Shown in pieces: positions 1-12,194 of a stretch of 64,000 nucleotides of DNA. Within the stretch, counting starts at the first letter, position 1. The number at the start of each line of letters is the position of its first letter. The stretch comes from Fragum whitleyi (Eukaryota > Mollusca > Bivalvia > Cardiida > Cardiidae): NCBI GenBank assembly GCA_948146395.1, contig OX411544.1, positions 56,845,642-56,909,641 on the forward strand, given 5' to 3'. The notes beneath the pieces are model-generated. The model saw only the letters and a program-made list of their open reading frames with translations. It had not been told where the DNA came from and ran no database searches. Both the position numbers and the translations under genes were made by a program.

Positions 1-1056
1 TCTAAAAATGGACTATCTAATGTCATGATTTGTTATCAGACAGGTTATATCAGGTCAATACAAGCTTCATTGCATGAAAAATAATCATACTTGTTTCAGA
101 AAACGGACCAAGTTCGAAGAGTTCCGACCAAAGTCATCCTAACCGGTCTATGTTGTCTGACTAATTTCGAAATTTTACGCACTACCAAATGCAGGGCTTG
201 TGCTTGCTTTTTAAAAAATGGGAGTCATTGACCCCCTGACCATAAAATTCTGGGGGTCAAAGCTGGTTTAGAGAGGGTAAAAAAAGAGCAAAACCATCAA
301 AACTTATCAGTCTTAAAAAGTAATCACTATAACCCAATCAACATAACAATAAAGTGTAGACACACTTAATTGTTTATGCTGTTTCATTTATATAGATCTC
401 TCGATATAGTATGAAGAAAACTGTTGATCTATGTAATATTTCATATTGAATAGGTTGCAACCCTGGAAACTTGTCAAAATGACCCCTGCAGGAATTTCTT
501 TAGGGCCAAAATCGATTTTTTCGAGAGTTAAAACCCTGGTTTAAGGGTCAAAACACGAACCCTGTAAGATTGTCCCTTTTCGCCTGACGTTCACAGATTT
601 TGATCCTTCTCTACGCTGGTTCTTGCAAAATCTTTGCATCGTTAATTATCATTTTACCATAATTTCTCGATCAAGGATGAAATTTTGATTGCGCATTTAC
701 AACCAGGGTGAGTTTTTGCTTTATTAAGCCAATTTTACTTCCTAATTCCTAGACGAGCCAATCAGAGAAGGTGATTTATTTGAGGTGCAGTTTAATTACT
801 TATTTTCGCTTTTATGCGCACCGATTGATGTTATTCGTTACACTCGATGATTCGCACCTCATTTCATATAGATTTGTAGCTCCCAAAAATGTTGAATGTA
901 TGAACAACTTCTTTGAGCTGATCTTCACAGAAAATTGACTGGCATTTTCACATGCGCCCTCTACACCCTCATAGGGCGAAACTCCCTTAGATTGAGTTTG
1001 GGTCCGAGATTATAAAATCAAGTTTCAAAATGTTATGAAATTTGTTAAGCTACGTG
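1..1056. other. No gene seen
   Basis: AT-rich sequence without a supported ORF. Two stretches (450-560) repeat 'ccctgg' and 'agggtcaaaac' phrases. 'gtcccttttcgcctgacgtt' at about 570 resembles the ends of the hairpin element at 20139-20398. Confidence 0.6.
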
Positions 1057-1516
1057 CATTCGGAACATCACTCGGCTATTTCCATAAACTGCAACCGACC
1101 TCGGATGTATGTAAGGCGGATGGGTATGTAACAAAATTGTGTTAGGCGGAAACAGTGTAAGAAAAAATAGCGCGGAAACGACCGGCGCTATTTTTGGATG
1201 TATATCTTTTACAGTAAATAACGGCTGAAAAATCTTATTTTTGTGAGATTGGCGAATCATTCTCAAAAATAAGATTTTTCAGCCGTTATTTAAGAATCTA
1301 AAGATATTTATATAAGGATACGATGGTTCCACGTCTGTGACTTAAACGAATAGAGTTGGTGACGTCGAATGTTTTCACTCAAAGTTTCGAGGGTCAAAGC
1401 CATTTTAACTGACGTCATCGAGTTTTTCCAAGGTTTTCCGTATTTTTTTAAAAAAATATATTCCGTCTATGTAATCCGAGGTTGATCGTGAGATTGGCCG
1501 AGTGCTGTTCCGAATG
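1057..1516. mobile_element. Mutator-like MITE, family B, copy 1
   Basis: 460 bp between inverted ends CATTCGGAACATCACTCGGC and GCCGAGTGCTGTTCCGAATG. The centre is a strong hairpin around 'AATAACGGCTGAAAAATCTT' and its complement. The flanks aagctacgtg and accctacgtg agree at 8 of 10 positions, an aged 10-bp target duplication. No transposase frame is present. Other copies are at 26348 and 39216. Confidence 0.85.
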
Positions 1517-1653
1517 ACCCTACGTGGTCCGCAACATGATCTTTGTAGCCAAAAGTGAAAATGAATAATAATGACTCTATTTCTATATACAATTCCTTAG
1601 AATGTCTTCATTCATGTTCTTTTTGAATAAACCAACTTATTCACTATATTTGT

Positions 1654-2032
1654 CATTTGGAACATCAATCCCGAGGGCATTCACATAAACTGGAAAGTGC
1701 ATCGGACGTATGTGTGGTAATATTTTGGTCATTTAAGTTTGTCCGGCTTCTGATGCTACTTTGGACCATTCGCTTGAAGAAAATAATCTTCCATAATAAT
1801 TTCCGATCGTCTTTGGAGATATGTTGAGTATATTAGAATTTGATAACAAAAACTCAATAAACGCCTTATTATTATACTATTTATGCACAGTTTTAAAACC
1901 AGTTTTACTCAATGTCATCTTTAAAGAAAGCGCTGATGCTTTTGACGTCACAATACCAACGTGCAAATCGACGCACTTTCATGCACTTTCCTTATCATTT
2001 CCAAGGTCTTTTCTGAAGAGGGTTCCCGATTG
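1654..2032 (+). mobile_element. Mutator-like MITE, family C, copy 1
   Basis: Starts CATTTGGAACATCA and ends GGTTCCCGATTG, matching the ends of the well-bounded copy at 18199-18557. It contains the shared internal strings 'tccgatcgtctttggagat' and 'gataacaaaaactcaataaa'. A 110-codon ORF inside it is unsupported. Confidence 0.75.
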
Positions 2033-2214
2033 TTATTTTTTACGTACTAGATCTAATGCTAAACATGTCTGTAAGATCATTGTTGTTTTTTATAACAACC
2101 TGATCTTAACCTATTCTGGAATTGAAAGGCTCGCTTATTTATTTTATACTTAGTTTTATCGTGCCCAACTGTGAATTTTCTCTAATTTTGAATTCAAATT
2201 AATGTATAAACAAT

Positions 2215-2276
2215 GAAGATAATATCAAAAAGTTGTTATTTCTAACAACTTATTGATATTATCTTTCATGTTCATA
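2215..2276. repeat. Palindromic hairpin
   Basis: 'gaagataatatca' then 'gttgtta ttt ctaacaac' then 'tgatattatctttc' forms a near-perfect stem of about 25 bp with a short loop. Probably a tiny MITE remnant. Confidence 0.65.
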
Positions 2277-2319
2277 CATTTATTTTTATAACAACAGAGT
2301 TACCTCTTAAAATCTCAAT

Positions 2320-2640
2320 TTAGAATTTGAGAACATGTTGAGTTGAGAATGAGAAAAGTTTTATAACCTTTGGCCCTGGTAGCTGTTCGTTATAGAGGGT
2401 TGCTGTATGATTAAAAGAGCATTGCAATAGCTGATAAGGTGGATATAAAAATATTCTTCGAAGCCTGAGCATGTTTAACCTGCGCGGACTTGGTATCATG
2501 AATTTCGGCTCTAACAAGAAGTTTCGCTGTTTTGTAAGACTTAAGATACTGCACTCGTCCGATACACCTCAAATACCATCGTAATTTTTATGCAAGATTC
2601 AAACTTATATGATGCTTGAGAAAGATCTTAACCGTTGTCA
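2320..2640. other. No gene seen
   Basis: Short open frames only; nothing recognised between the hairpin at 2215 and the one at 2689. Confidence 0.5.
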
Positions 2641-2688
2641 AACTGAAGCAGATATTCCTGACTGAAAAAGAGGTGGAGACTTCGATGA

Positions 2689-2797
2689 GACTGCACATAT
2701 CGAGGGGTCAGCGCAACGCTATTGTAATTGCCTATATATTTATAGACACTTACAATAGTGTTTCAATGACTCGTGGATATCGTGGATATGTGCAGTC
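2689..2797. repeat. Hairpin element, 'gcgcaac-actattgtaa' family, copy 1
   Basis: Outer arms 'gactgcacatatcgag' and 'gatatgtgcagtc' enclose inner arms 'aacgctattgtaattgcc' and 'gacacttacaatagtgttt'. The same inner palindrome occurs at 34736-34813, and a variant at 46656-46714. Confidence 0.7.
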
Positions 2798-2799
2798 CT

Positions 2800-3620
2800 T
2801 TCGAAATCTATTACATCCGATTTTCATTTTGGTAAACCACAAAATTTATATTTTCAAAACGAATACAGCTTCAAAATCGGTGCATCGAGTGCTTTCAGCA
2901 CCTTGAATTTAATTCAAGCTTTCAAAGGAATTTCATTCAGCACGTTGAATTTAATTAAATTAAATGATTTTGTATTCGGCATGACAAGCGTCTCTTTATA
3001 TGCTACCTCACGTGGTTAATAACCTACATAGGCCTACTCTAATTACATGTAAAACTTAAATGGAAGTCGGAAACACTTGAGAGAGTTAATGTGCTAAGTA
3101 ATTCTATACCAGAATCTGATGAAAAAAGCTAAATTAGGGCACCTTTTTTTTTCTCTTTTTTTAAGGCAAGTACATTTGAATGTGACCTACTCCAGTTGTA
3201 ACCAAATATGCTGTACTCGCATAGCCTTGTATAGTGCATCATAAATAACCCGGTTCATTTGCATATGCAATTAACTCCCACATCGTGGATACGTTCGTAC
3301 ACGCTTGAAACTACATTGTATAGACCCATAAGTTTGAATGAGTGATCAAAGGTCATTTTTATCTATATAGGTAAAGACAACATTGACCTTAGATTACACA
3401 TTATAACTTGTGCAACTATAAGGGGAAATTATCCCTTACTAAACTTGGTATCACATTCAATACAACCTCAATGTAATCGAGCGATCGCTTTCGTCTCAAC
3501 ACTGGCAACTGTTTCAAAATCGGATTTTGGGTCGAATATAAATAAGACAATTTTCGAACTTCTTCCCGTAAAAAAACACTACCAATAATCATTAATTTAA
3601 TATTTACTTTTTTTTTCTTC
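2800..3620. other. No gene seen
   Basis: AT-rich, with a poly-T run at 3145-3165 and a duplicated 'cagca..ttgaatttaat' phrase at 2896 and 2940. 'gagtgatcaaaggtca' at 3340 is also found at 8481-8545 and 14665-14710. Confidence 0.5.
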
Positions 3621-3625
3621 TAGCT

Positions 3626-3720
3626 AGATGAGGAATCCATTGATAGGTGCTCCAGCCGCGGCGATATAACTGAAAAAATGTTGAAAGCGACGTTAGAGTC
3701 CATTTAATCAATCAATAAAT
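3626..3720 (+). mobile_element. SINE 3' fragment (GGCGTTAAA type)
   Basis: Reads 'aggtgctccagccgcggcga', 'tataactgaaaaaatgttg', 'aaagcgacgttagagtcc' and ends in (aatc)n. This matches the 3' part of the complete SINE at 21676-21965. Confidence 0.8.
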
Positions 3721-3725
3721 CAATC

Positions 3726-3945
3726 CATTCGGAATATCGCCCGGACTTTTCCGTAAATAGGAAAGTTCCTCGGACATATTGTAGCAATTTTGGGCCAATT
3801 TCTTGGTAATTCGGTTTCTGGTCGTACTTTGATCAATACCATTCCTTTAACACTTTCCGATCGCATATTGAGATCTTTTTGGCATGTTACAATTTCAAAA
3901 AAATGCTGTAAAACACAGTTTAATTTTCAAGCTACGCCCTTGGTT
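3726..3945 (+). mobile_element. Mutator-like MITE family C, 5' part
   Basis: Begins CATTCGGAATATCGCCCGGA and follows the family ('cttttccgtaaa', 'ggtaattcgg', 'tttccgatcg'). It is truncated where the next SINE begins near 3960. Confidence 0.75.
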
Positions 3946-3961
3946 ACCTCAATGGATCCAC

Positions 3962-4175
3962 GACGGCGGCACTCATCCCCTCTTTCACCAATGTGTTGAT
4001 AATCGTTGACATATTTGGGATAGCAACGGTAGGCTATGAAAGGATGTTATGGTTGTACTGGTGTGAGAAATACCGGGAATTCATTATTAGGTGCTCATGC
4101 AAAATAAGTGAAAGAGCGGCGTTAACCTCTTTTCAAACGAACAAAAAAACTCACTTGATTGCATCCAGGAGGACT
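3962..4175 (+). mobile_element. SINE fragment (GGCGTTAAA type)
   Basis: 'ccaatgtgttgataatcgt', 'ggctatgaaaggatgttatg', 'actggtgtgagaaataccg' and 'agcggcgttaacctc' place this as the body of the 21676 SINE, lacking the tRNA-like head. Confidence 0.8.
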
Positions 4176-4189
4176 AAATAAATTATGCA

Positions 4190-5190
4190 GTTAAAATAAG
4201 ATCGTACAGGTAGGACGTGCAAAATGCAATGTAAAAATGCGTACTAATGGGACAAAATACTTAATTTTCCCCATAAATCAACACTTCGTGCAGTGCAAAA
4301 CTACTCATAATTTCCGCTCTTTTAATGAGGTTCGCTTGGCTGTTTCACTAACATTTTTTTTCTTAATTTCTTACTTAAAATCACAAACTCTACATTTGGT
4401 GTTGTGATTATCTAACAAAAAATATTCGTCAATGCGTTTTTTTCCTTCGAGACATTCCAGAAATTGGCATTGACGTTCAGCTTTAGCTACTATAATAAAA
4501 TCGTTTCAAGTGCAAACAGTCCTTGAATTTCGATTAAAATAGACATTGAAGTCTTCCACAGAAACATTGGCTTGGCGTTTTAAGCTCCTGAATCGTTCTC
4601 TCTTACACGTTTTTTTTTCTTACTATTGAAATACTATTTAGAAAGAAATTGAATGAGTGCAAATATTGGGTTTTGATAGGGATTTTTTTAGTTTCAAACA
4701 ACAAAGAAGTAAAAATCACATGTATCCCCTTCATTTCTCAATAATATTGATTGCCTTTCAAAATGCAAAAAATGAGTCTATTGAACGTAAGGTCATGGAA
4801 TGATGATAACAACAACAAAATAATGATAATATCATAATGATAATAATCATAATCATCGTCAACATTCTTATCCTCATCATCATTATAACTTTATTCATAG
4901 AAGGAAACATCGAGGAATGAAGACAAAAATTTTCGGCCAGTCAGAGCTCATGAATCTAATGAAAATAGTTCAAATCAAATTGCTTTTTTTGTAATCAAAT
5001 TCAAGTCGTGTCAATTAAGATTCGTGCATTCTTCTTGGACGAAAAAAAATCTATTCTCCAATGAAAACATTTTTGAGTCCGCATCTATACTTCAAACAAA
5101 CTATAGGTAGATTTTGAGCAGTGAGCCGTGTAATCTACTTTTAAGGGCTAAATTCCTGTGCTATTTTCAAAACAGATAAAACAGATATAA
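4190..5190. other. No gene seen; AT-rich with ATG/ATA microsatellite
   Basis: No supported ORF. A degenerate 'aataatgataatcat' microsatellite lies at 4798-4875. Confidence 0.5.
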
Positions 5191-5191
5191 A

Positions 5192-5515
5192 CAAGAGCTG
5201 TCACTGTAAGATGACAATGCCCCCGACACCGCTTTGATTTTAAATTATGGCCAATCTATGTTGAAGGTCAAGGTCATCCAGGGGTCAAGGTCACCAAAGT
5301 ATGTGCCTACAGAAAGGTAATGTACCAAGGAATGTTGTGGTAAAGTATGATGCGAATATGTTAAGTAATAAGGAAGTTATGGCCAATGTTAAAGTTTTTG
5401 GACGGAATGACGGACGGACGGACAGACGGACAGACGGACAGACGGACAGACGGACGGACGGACGGACGGACGGACAAGTCAAATTTATGATGCCTCCCTA
5501 TCGGGGGCATAAAAA
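5192..5515 (+). mobile_element. Pearl/Helentron-like short element, copy 1
   Basis: Starts CAAGAGCTGTCACTGTAAGA with a hairpin (TGTCA..TGACA), then ATGCCCCCGA. It ends TCGGGGGCATAAAAA, where TGCCTCCC and GGGGGCA form the 3' stem-loop. ATGCCCCCGA and TCGGGGGCAT are subterminal inverted repeats. Near the 3' end is a GGAC/AGAC tetranucleotide tract (5403-5475). The 45598 copy reads the same except for tract length. Confidence 0.85.
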
Positions 5516-5918
5516 GATACAGATTACCTTTCAAATGAAACTTAGTGCTTGTCTTAGATCTCAAGGTTTACTCATATACCTATGGTAATGGACTCAACGC
5601 CTAGTTCAGAGCTCAGATTTGAAAATACACCTATACAAACTAGCATTTAATCTGTTTACATGTTTTGTTAACTTTTATAATCAGTTACCAGTTCAATTGG
5701 TTATCGCTTTACGATAAAGCAAAAAACTGTACATCATAACCTGAGTTACAAGGACAGCACATTAGGAAACTCCAAAGTAATGTTAAAAAATGAGAAACTT
5801 GGCAATTTGGCAGGGGAACTTCTGACGAATCATCTCCCTTTGATCTCAAGTATTTTTGTTATAAACGAAAAGCGCTATAATCATATCTACATTCTGAATG
5901 ATATTTTTTCAGGAGTTA

Positions 5919-5963
<45 letters not shown>

Positions 5964-5987
5964 GTTGTTGTTGTTGTTGTTAAGTAA

Positions 5988-6018
<31 letters not shown>
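5919..6018. repeat. Trinucleotide microsatellite (ATT)n(GTT)n then (AGT)n
   Basis: Uninterrupted ATT units followed by GTT units to about 5980, then AGT units at 5992-6018. The poly-Tyr ORFs on both strands here are artefacts of this tract. Confidence 0.95.
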
Positions 6019-6019
6019 G

Positions 6020-7090
6020 GACGTAACCAAAAAGGTTGTAGCTATGGAATGAACACCTTTCTTCGACAGATAAACAATCTTTTAATTCCAATATTGCTCT
6101 AAAACTGTTGATAGAAGTAATATAATAGCGACCAAATTGATTATTTTTAACTATTGCCTTTTTTCTCCTTTTTAAAGAAAGGGTTCTTTTTTCAAAGCTT
6201 TGCACGGTTTTCTAAACTTTATAAGACTTTCAAAATCCCAAACTTGTTATAGAAACCCGTTACAGGTCTATAAAGAGCCACATCGGAAGTGACGGATTTT
6301 CGTCACTCACGTTGAGGCTTTTGACATAAATGACCTTAGCTTTGACATTCCACCGTCAAAGTGAAATAAAGAAATGTGTTGAATTTCCGTACAAATGAAA
6401 TGTGGCGACCAGAGCCCCTACTGAGGAAAATAAACAACACAAATTTTCTTAAAACTAATATCCTTTTTAGCCCGGCTTGAGCCCGATTTGGATTGTGATC
6501 TTTGCAGCAAATTATTTATGCTGTTCGTGACTTTTTCTTGTCGTTAAGCGTTCGCTGTTAATTTAGCACAAAAGCATGCGCAAAACTTGCTAAAAAGTCT
6601 CAACGTGATTTTTTTCACAATTCTAATTCAGCGGGATAAGGGTTAATATATCCATCTATACAATCTGCTGTCATTTCATAACAATAATAATAAAAACAAT
6701 AATAATAATGATGATAAAACCTTTATTCAAAGAAGGCAGCTCATTAAAATAATACCATACAAACAATACAATGAAGAACATATTTACAATGAGGCCTCCT
6801 GAAACAATTAGATTTATTGCAAACCAAGAACGATGAACGTTAATCATTGCATGATTTATGATAATTCTGAGGAGAAATTCCCAGAAGATTGACGAGGTAG
6901 TGATCTGACGAATTTTTACATCGATAAGGAACATGTTCTTACAACTTAAACAAATTTATGTTCGATTCTGCTTCCTAGCTAATAAAATAGTATTCAAGAA
7001 GAGTGAAGAAGCAAACATACTGGGAGAATATAAGTCTGTTTGATTGCAATGTCCCTAATATTTTTTGTAAATAAAATCTAAATAGGATAA
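6020..7090. other. No gene seen
   Basis: AT-rich, with a short AAT/ATG microsatellite at 6678-6718. No supported ORF. Confidence 0.5.
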
Positions 7091-7093
7091 GGG

Positions 7094-7322
7094 TTAACCC
7101 TTTCCTGTTTAATCCCTGATTTTTACGTGCCTGTGATTTTATAATTGGGAAAATATTGTGATAAAAGAGGAAATTGCTTCTGATAAGCAATTTCTTCTTT
7201 TTCCACACTATTTTCTACCCTACTGAATGGTTATTTTTCAAATTATACCCACTTTTAATTTTCGTCTGCAAAATCTTTGAATTTGGACAGGTCCAAAATT
7301 TTGTAAAACAGGAAAGGGTTAA
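7094..7322. mobile_element. piggyBac-like MITE, family F, copy 1
   Basis: Flanked by TTAA on both sides, with inverted ends CCCTTTCCTGTTT and AAACAGGAAAGGG. The internal hairpin is 'gcttctgataagc' with 'aagaggaaatt' and 'aatttcttctt' arms. TTAA duplications and CCCT ends are typical of piggyBac-type elements. Other copies are at 48601, 48960 and 57739. Confidence 0.88.
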
Positions 7323-7324
7323 TA

Positions 7325-8175
7325 CAAGTCAGGAAAGGAATCGTTATTTGAAATCCATCCATATCGTCGGAATTCATCCACCACATAGCCCTTGCAACTA
7401 CACCGTTCATATAGCGGCGTTTTCTACGTCTGGTAGTTCAGACCTGGGAACAACAGTCACCGTTGAAGCCTTTATGTGACGTTTGATATTCCATTGACAA
7501 TACAATTCGAAGAAAACTTTATTACATCAAGGCCCAAGATTAATTGGATTTATTATTTTCTTTATTTTTTATCTTGATAATTATTGTTTGTTAAGATCTA
7601 TTTATTTCTATTTATGGAAATGCACTTATTTATATCTTACCAGGAGCATCTTGAAATTGCAAAAGGTTCCTTTGATGTAAAGCCAGAAATTTAATCGATA
7701 AATACCTCATAAATTTAGAGCAAAATCTATTTTTTTTTTTTTTTTCAAAAAATAGAAACTAATAAAACCAATTATTTTTTGTCCAGAGATAAAAAAAAAT
7801 GTTATTCATTTTTACATGAATTAATTAATTTGTAAGATAATAATAATTTTCAACTCACTAATTTCTTCTCCGGAATGAAGGTCCCGTTATTCACCGTATA
7901 AGACTTGGACATCGCTCTCAATTACCGATTTATTTACTCAACAAAATGTTAACTCTGTTCAAGGTCCAATGAAAATAAAAAGAATATGGTAAGACTAACT
8001 GGTCCCGCGAATCAAACGGGGTAGGGTGGACTTTATATACCCGGCTGTCACGAGTGATCGCCTTCTTAAAATAGCACCTCGCATTGAAAGGGATATGCTA
8101 AGTCGTTAGAGCAAAAATCAGTCCACCCTTAGAGCGAAATAACGAGTATATGTGCACAAGTTTGAGTTATTGAGT
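7325..8175. other. No gene seen
   Basis: AT-rich with a poly-T run at 7731-7745. No supported ORF or clear repeat boundary. Confidence 0.5.
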
Positions 8176-8177
8176 CA

Positions 8178-8460
8178 GTCCGATTAGCTCAGTTGGTAGA
8201 GTACCAGACTTCAAAACCATTGAAGTTCGACGTCGTGGGTTCAAATCCGGGCTGGCACACTAACATACTAATTGTCTTTCGGATGAGACGGTAAACCGAG
8301 GCCCCGTGAGACGGTGCTTTACACCGAGCACGTTTAAAAAAAAACATGACGGATCTCAACAGTAGTTTTGTCATGTATCCTTTCACTATCCCCCGTAACA
8401 ACTAACAGTCTTCTGGGGGCGTCGCTCATATGGGCATGTGCTACGGTAGCGACGATAAAT
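8178..8460 (+). mobile_element. tRNA-headed SINE with conserved central domain, copy 1
   Basis: The head 'gattagctcagttggtagag' is an A box and 'gggttcaaatccgggctg' a B box of a tRNA-like promoter. The body 'tgtctttcggatgagacggt' followed by 'aaaccgaggccccgtgag' and 'accgagcacgtt' resembles the conserved central domain of metazoan/molluscan SINEs (Nin-DC/Meta or RUDI type, by recall). The tail has 'gggggcgtcgctcatatggg' and 'acggtagcgacgat'. A second copy is at 18714-18925. Confidence 0.85.
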
Positions 8461-8480
8461 CAACGGAAATACACACATTG

Positions 8481-8545
8481 AGTGATCAGATGTCAATTTT
8501 GTCTAAACTACACGTTGACAAATTTGACCTTTGATCACTCACTCA
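8481..8545. repeat. Small inverted repeat (GAGTGATCA family)
   Basis: 'gagtgatcagatgtcaattt' pairs imperfectly with 'aaatttgacctttgatcact'. Related sequence occurs at 3340-3370 and 14665-14710. Confidence 0.6.
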
Positions 8546-8546
8546 C

Positions 8547-8711
8547 TTAAGGTAGTGGACCCGTAAAAGTTCCTCATCATTTCGGAAATAATGAACTTAA
8601 ACAGTGTTGACCGAGGTTTCCTAATGATTTTCATTAGGAAACCTCAGTCAACATCGTGAAAGTTCATTTGTTCAGAAACGTTGCGGAATTATTACGGATC
8701 CACTGCGTTAA
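8547..8711. mobile_element. Palindromic MITE, family A (TTAA-GGTAGTGG), copy 1
   Basis: Almost the whole length is an inverted repeat about the centre 'cctaatgattttcattagg'. Arms carry GGTAGTGGACCCGTAA, 'atgaac', 'tgttgacygaggtttc'. TTAA occurs at both outer ends. Other copies are at 19207, 43750, 48165 and 56142, with a half copy at 44748. Confidence 0.85.
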
Positions 8712-9105
8712 AACGTATGGTTGCATTTATGCCTGGAATTTGTTCTATTAGATGATTTGTTTGAATTGGGTTAACTTCGCTTTTTTTTCGTTGTTATCTT
8801 ACTACGGATTCGAGCACCTTATAACGTATTTCCGTTTGTTTGTTGTTGTTGTTGTTGTTTTTTCGAACGAACCCCCTCTGTTTCAAATTACTTGCAATGG
8901 ACAGATCAATAACAATGATAATAAAAAACTTACAATATAAGAAAAATATGTCCCCTGTTTGCATTGTTCGAATGTCAGGAACTTGAAATTACTCGAACTT
9001 AAAAGAAAAAAGAAAACTGATGTAGATAATTTGAGTAATGAGTCATAGGGATACTAGGGGATTATTTACTCGAATTCAAGGACGACATCGAGCCCCTATT
9101 AAAAT
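8712..9105. other. No gene seen
   Basis: Contains a (GTT)n run at 8841-8858. No supported ORF. Confidence 0.45.
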
Positions 9106-9109
9106 AACC

Positions 9110-9468
9110 CAGGGGCCAGTTTCATCAAAACATCTAAAACGCATTTTTGTCTTACCGATGACTTACCCCAAATTTAGGACAAAAATCACGTATCACCAAT
9201 CTATCAATACCTATTTTAAGTGACTGTTGTTTTTATTTCGTTAAAAGTCATTAGTAAGACAAAAATACGTCTTAAATATTTTGATGAAACTGGCCCCTGG
9301 AGCCCAAAACATTTAAGACGCATTTTTGTCTTCCCGATGACTTACAACAAATTTAGGACAAAAATCCTATATCACCAATCTATCAATACCTATGTTAAGT
9401 GATTGTTGTTTTAACTGTTTTGAAATCTATCAGTAAGACAAAAATACGTCGATGAAACTGGCCCCTGG
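9110..9468. mobile_element. Two head-to-tail MITEs with GGGGCCAGTTTCATC ends
   Basis: GGGGCCAGTTTCATCAAAA at 9112 and its complement at 9280-9298 bound the first copy. The second begins there, with 'ggagcccaaaacatttaaga', and ends at 'gatgaaactggcccc' near 9466. Internal strings 'gcatttttgtctt', 'ttaggacaaaaatc' and 'agtaagacaaaaatacgtc' occur twice. The two copies share or abut at the middle terminus. Confidence 0.8.
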
Positions 9469-9780
9469 ATCCGATGCTGAATCTTGGACCCTATAGAGAG
9501 CACATAGGCGTCTTAATCTGATTGTCCCTGCAGCAGTCAATCATTACACAAATAGCCAAACATTCCTAGTCTCACACCTTGCTGATTTTGTCAATACATT
9601 ATTAGTGTCACTTTCTCTATTTGCTACAAACACCCCACCACACGTTCAATTACTTCGGAAGGCAAAAATCAGAACACAATGAACTGAATATTTCCAAGCA
9701 ATTATATAAATTCCAATTGATTGTAAGCAAGAATGTAGAAAAATGCCTCGAGTCAAAAGCTGTATTTAAAAATTCTAACG

Positions 9781-9830
9781 TTTTTTTTTTTTTTTTTTTT
9801 TTTTTTCGTTCTCGTTGTTGTTGTTGTTGT
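9781..9830. repeat. Poly-T and (GTT)n tract
   Basis: About 26 T followed by GTT units. Overlapping Lys-rich and Thr-rich ORFs come from this tract. Confidence 0.95.
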
Positions 9831-9949
9831 TTGTGTTTCAGGAATGCGCTTTTCCGATTCAATCATAACATTGTCCGTGGTCCGTACTGCGATCCGCTTT
9901 CTTATGCGGCGTCTGCTCCACCCGGTTCCTATTTGTGTCATTTGTAAGA

Positions 9950-12190
9950 TTTGAAATTAAGTCTTAATCAACGGATGAAACCATCCAATAATTAAAAGCA
10001 CTGAAAGTGCCGATGAGAAACGTCACAGTTCGCATAGTAATGTGCCAGAGATAGTTGAAAAACTACTAATTGGGAAATTTATCGAAACATGCCCAATAAA
10101 TAATAAAATTAACAATATGGTAAAATTGACAATGTGAATTCTTTTAGAATGATTTTTGAATGAAATTGAATGAGTTCATTCTGTACAAAATAAACGAAAT
10201 TTAGTACGCCTTTTAATAAAATATGCCCAAAAGTTCTATAAATAGCGTCTTGTTTCTAGAAACAATCAGACGCTTATAATCTTAATTATGTCAGTAAAAT
10301 CTCGATTTTTTTCTATCCCAATTTATTTTTCAATGTAGATTTGGGTCTCATCCTTTTTGTGGTTTGGAGCGCTTTTGAATGGTTTGAGTGTTTTTAATGA
10401 ATGAATGATGAGCAAGCGGTCTAGAATGGCTCTGAATGGGCTGAATGTCATCTTGTCGAGCCAAGGGTTACGAACGTTTTACTTATCTATTCGAGAAGAT
10501 CTTATCGATTCAATACCCCTTGACTCGTGAAGATGGCTGAATGTTAATTCACGACGTTCTTAACTGTACCAATGTTTTCCAACCAATCAAAGTTGTCTTG
10601 CCATGCAAGTTAAAACCCATCTAAGTATCATTTCTTTAAAATGTTGATTAAATATTTTTCATATATGAAAAGAAGTTCTGCTCATAAATGGGGAGATTTT
10701 CATAAGAATTTTAAATATTTCGTCTGATAAATTCTTGTGAGATTTGGTTGTAATCCACGCATGCTTTAGCTTCTTATAAATCTCAATACTAGAACTATAT
10801 GAAAAGGACCTCCGCTCATAAAAGCATGATTTGCATGTAATCATACGTGTAATGTTTTGCAGGCTGATTCAGCGTTGTCCAGGAACCAATTTCGTGAATG
10901 AATTAAAACTATAGACGAAATTAAGTATTTTTAATAGATAGTTGAATTGCTAACATTATTTACCTAATGTGATTTCAATTTAAGATTTTTAAGTTGGAAT
11001 GCGGAGCAATTCCAACTTAGATTTAACAAAACCGCAAAATGAACACAAGATAATTTCATTTCGGGTTTTTTGATAACATATGTCACGTGAACAGGATGTG
11101 AATACACTTCGGCCTATTTTATATCTCATCTTGACATAGACATACAGTTAATTACATGAAAAAGTAATAATATTGTACAATTACACAACTATCACTTCAT
11201 GCATATTATTAACACACTACTTTATGTTTAAAGCGATATCAGTATTGAAAGTTGCGTACGAATTTAAAAGTATCAAATGCTTGCATTACTATATTTGGAA
11301 ATCATGTGATAAGTAAAGTCCAATAAAGTAAGCTATTGACAAAAGCACAAGCCAATCACGTGATCTGCTTTTTTGGTAATGTCGCAACCTGTTTTTCGTA
11401 GAATTATGTTATGGTTTCTTTTATAGGTCTAGTTTCTCTTTCTGAACGACCCTTCAACGAAAAAAGTTCAAATGTTTTGTATCTTAATGTTCCGTAAACC
11501 ATCATTAGAAACGCGTAACATCTACAGATTATTTATCTGTATTAAAAACCCGATGAAATAAAAATATTTTCTTTTTATTACGTCTCTATGCACCGTTAAA
11601 TCTTTTTTCCGTGATCTCCCCTATGACACGAGTTGAACTCACGCGTGTGTAAACAAAAGCCGTTTTCTGATTCGCCCTATCACACGTGATGACCTACTAC
11701 GATACCATTTGCCCTTTTATGAATGGAATCTGTACTCGTGAGTTACGAAAGGTCACATTCACTAACGCATAGAATATTCCTATATACAGTATAGCCCAAA
11801 TTATCACCAAAACATAAACACACACCACTTGACCGTGACCTACCTTGATATAAAGTAACATTTAATCCGTTACCAGACGACGAAGGTTTTCAACTGCCCG
11901 GCAATTTACACCTCTCGTTTATATTTCAAACTTTGTTGTTCCATCCTTGTGTAATATCAATATTTTGTTTCGGTTACGGGTATTTTTGTACCATATTCCC
12001 CTATTCCTGTTCCTTGATTTTTCGTTTCGAACAAGGACGGAAAAAACCAGGGTATATAGCAATCTCGGCACGATTTACTGCAAATATATGCATAACCATC
12101 ATACCCCAACTCAGAAGAAGGGGAGCAAATATTTATTTCATCATGTCTGTCTGTCAGTTCATTGACCTTTTGCTTTCCGCTAGCTAAACG
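9950..12190. other. No gene seen
   Basis: AT-rich with only short frames. One clear hairpin lies at 10985-11026 ('aagttggaat' and 'attccaactt'). Overlapping ORFs around 11933-12199 look like chance. Confidence 0.5.
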
Positions 12191-12194
12191 GAGA

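Noticed and set aside
5919..6205. Poly-Tyr/Ile ORFs on both strands
   Set aside because: Translations of ATT, GTT and AGT microsatellites.
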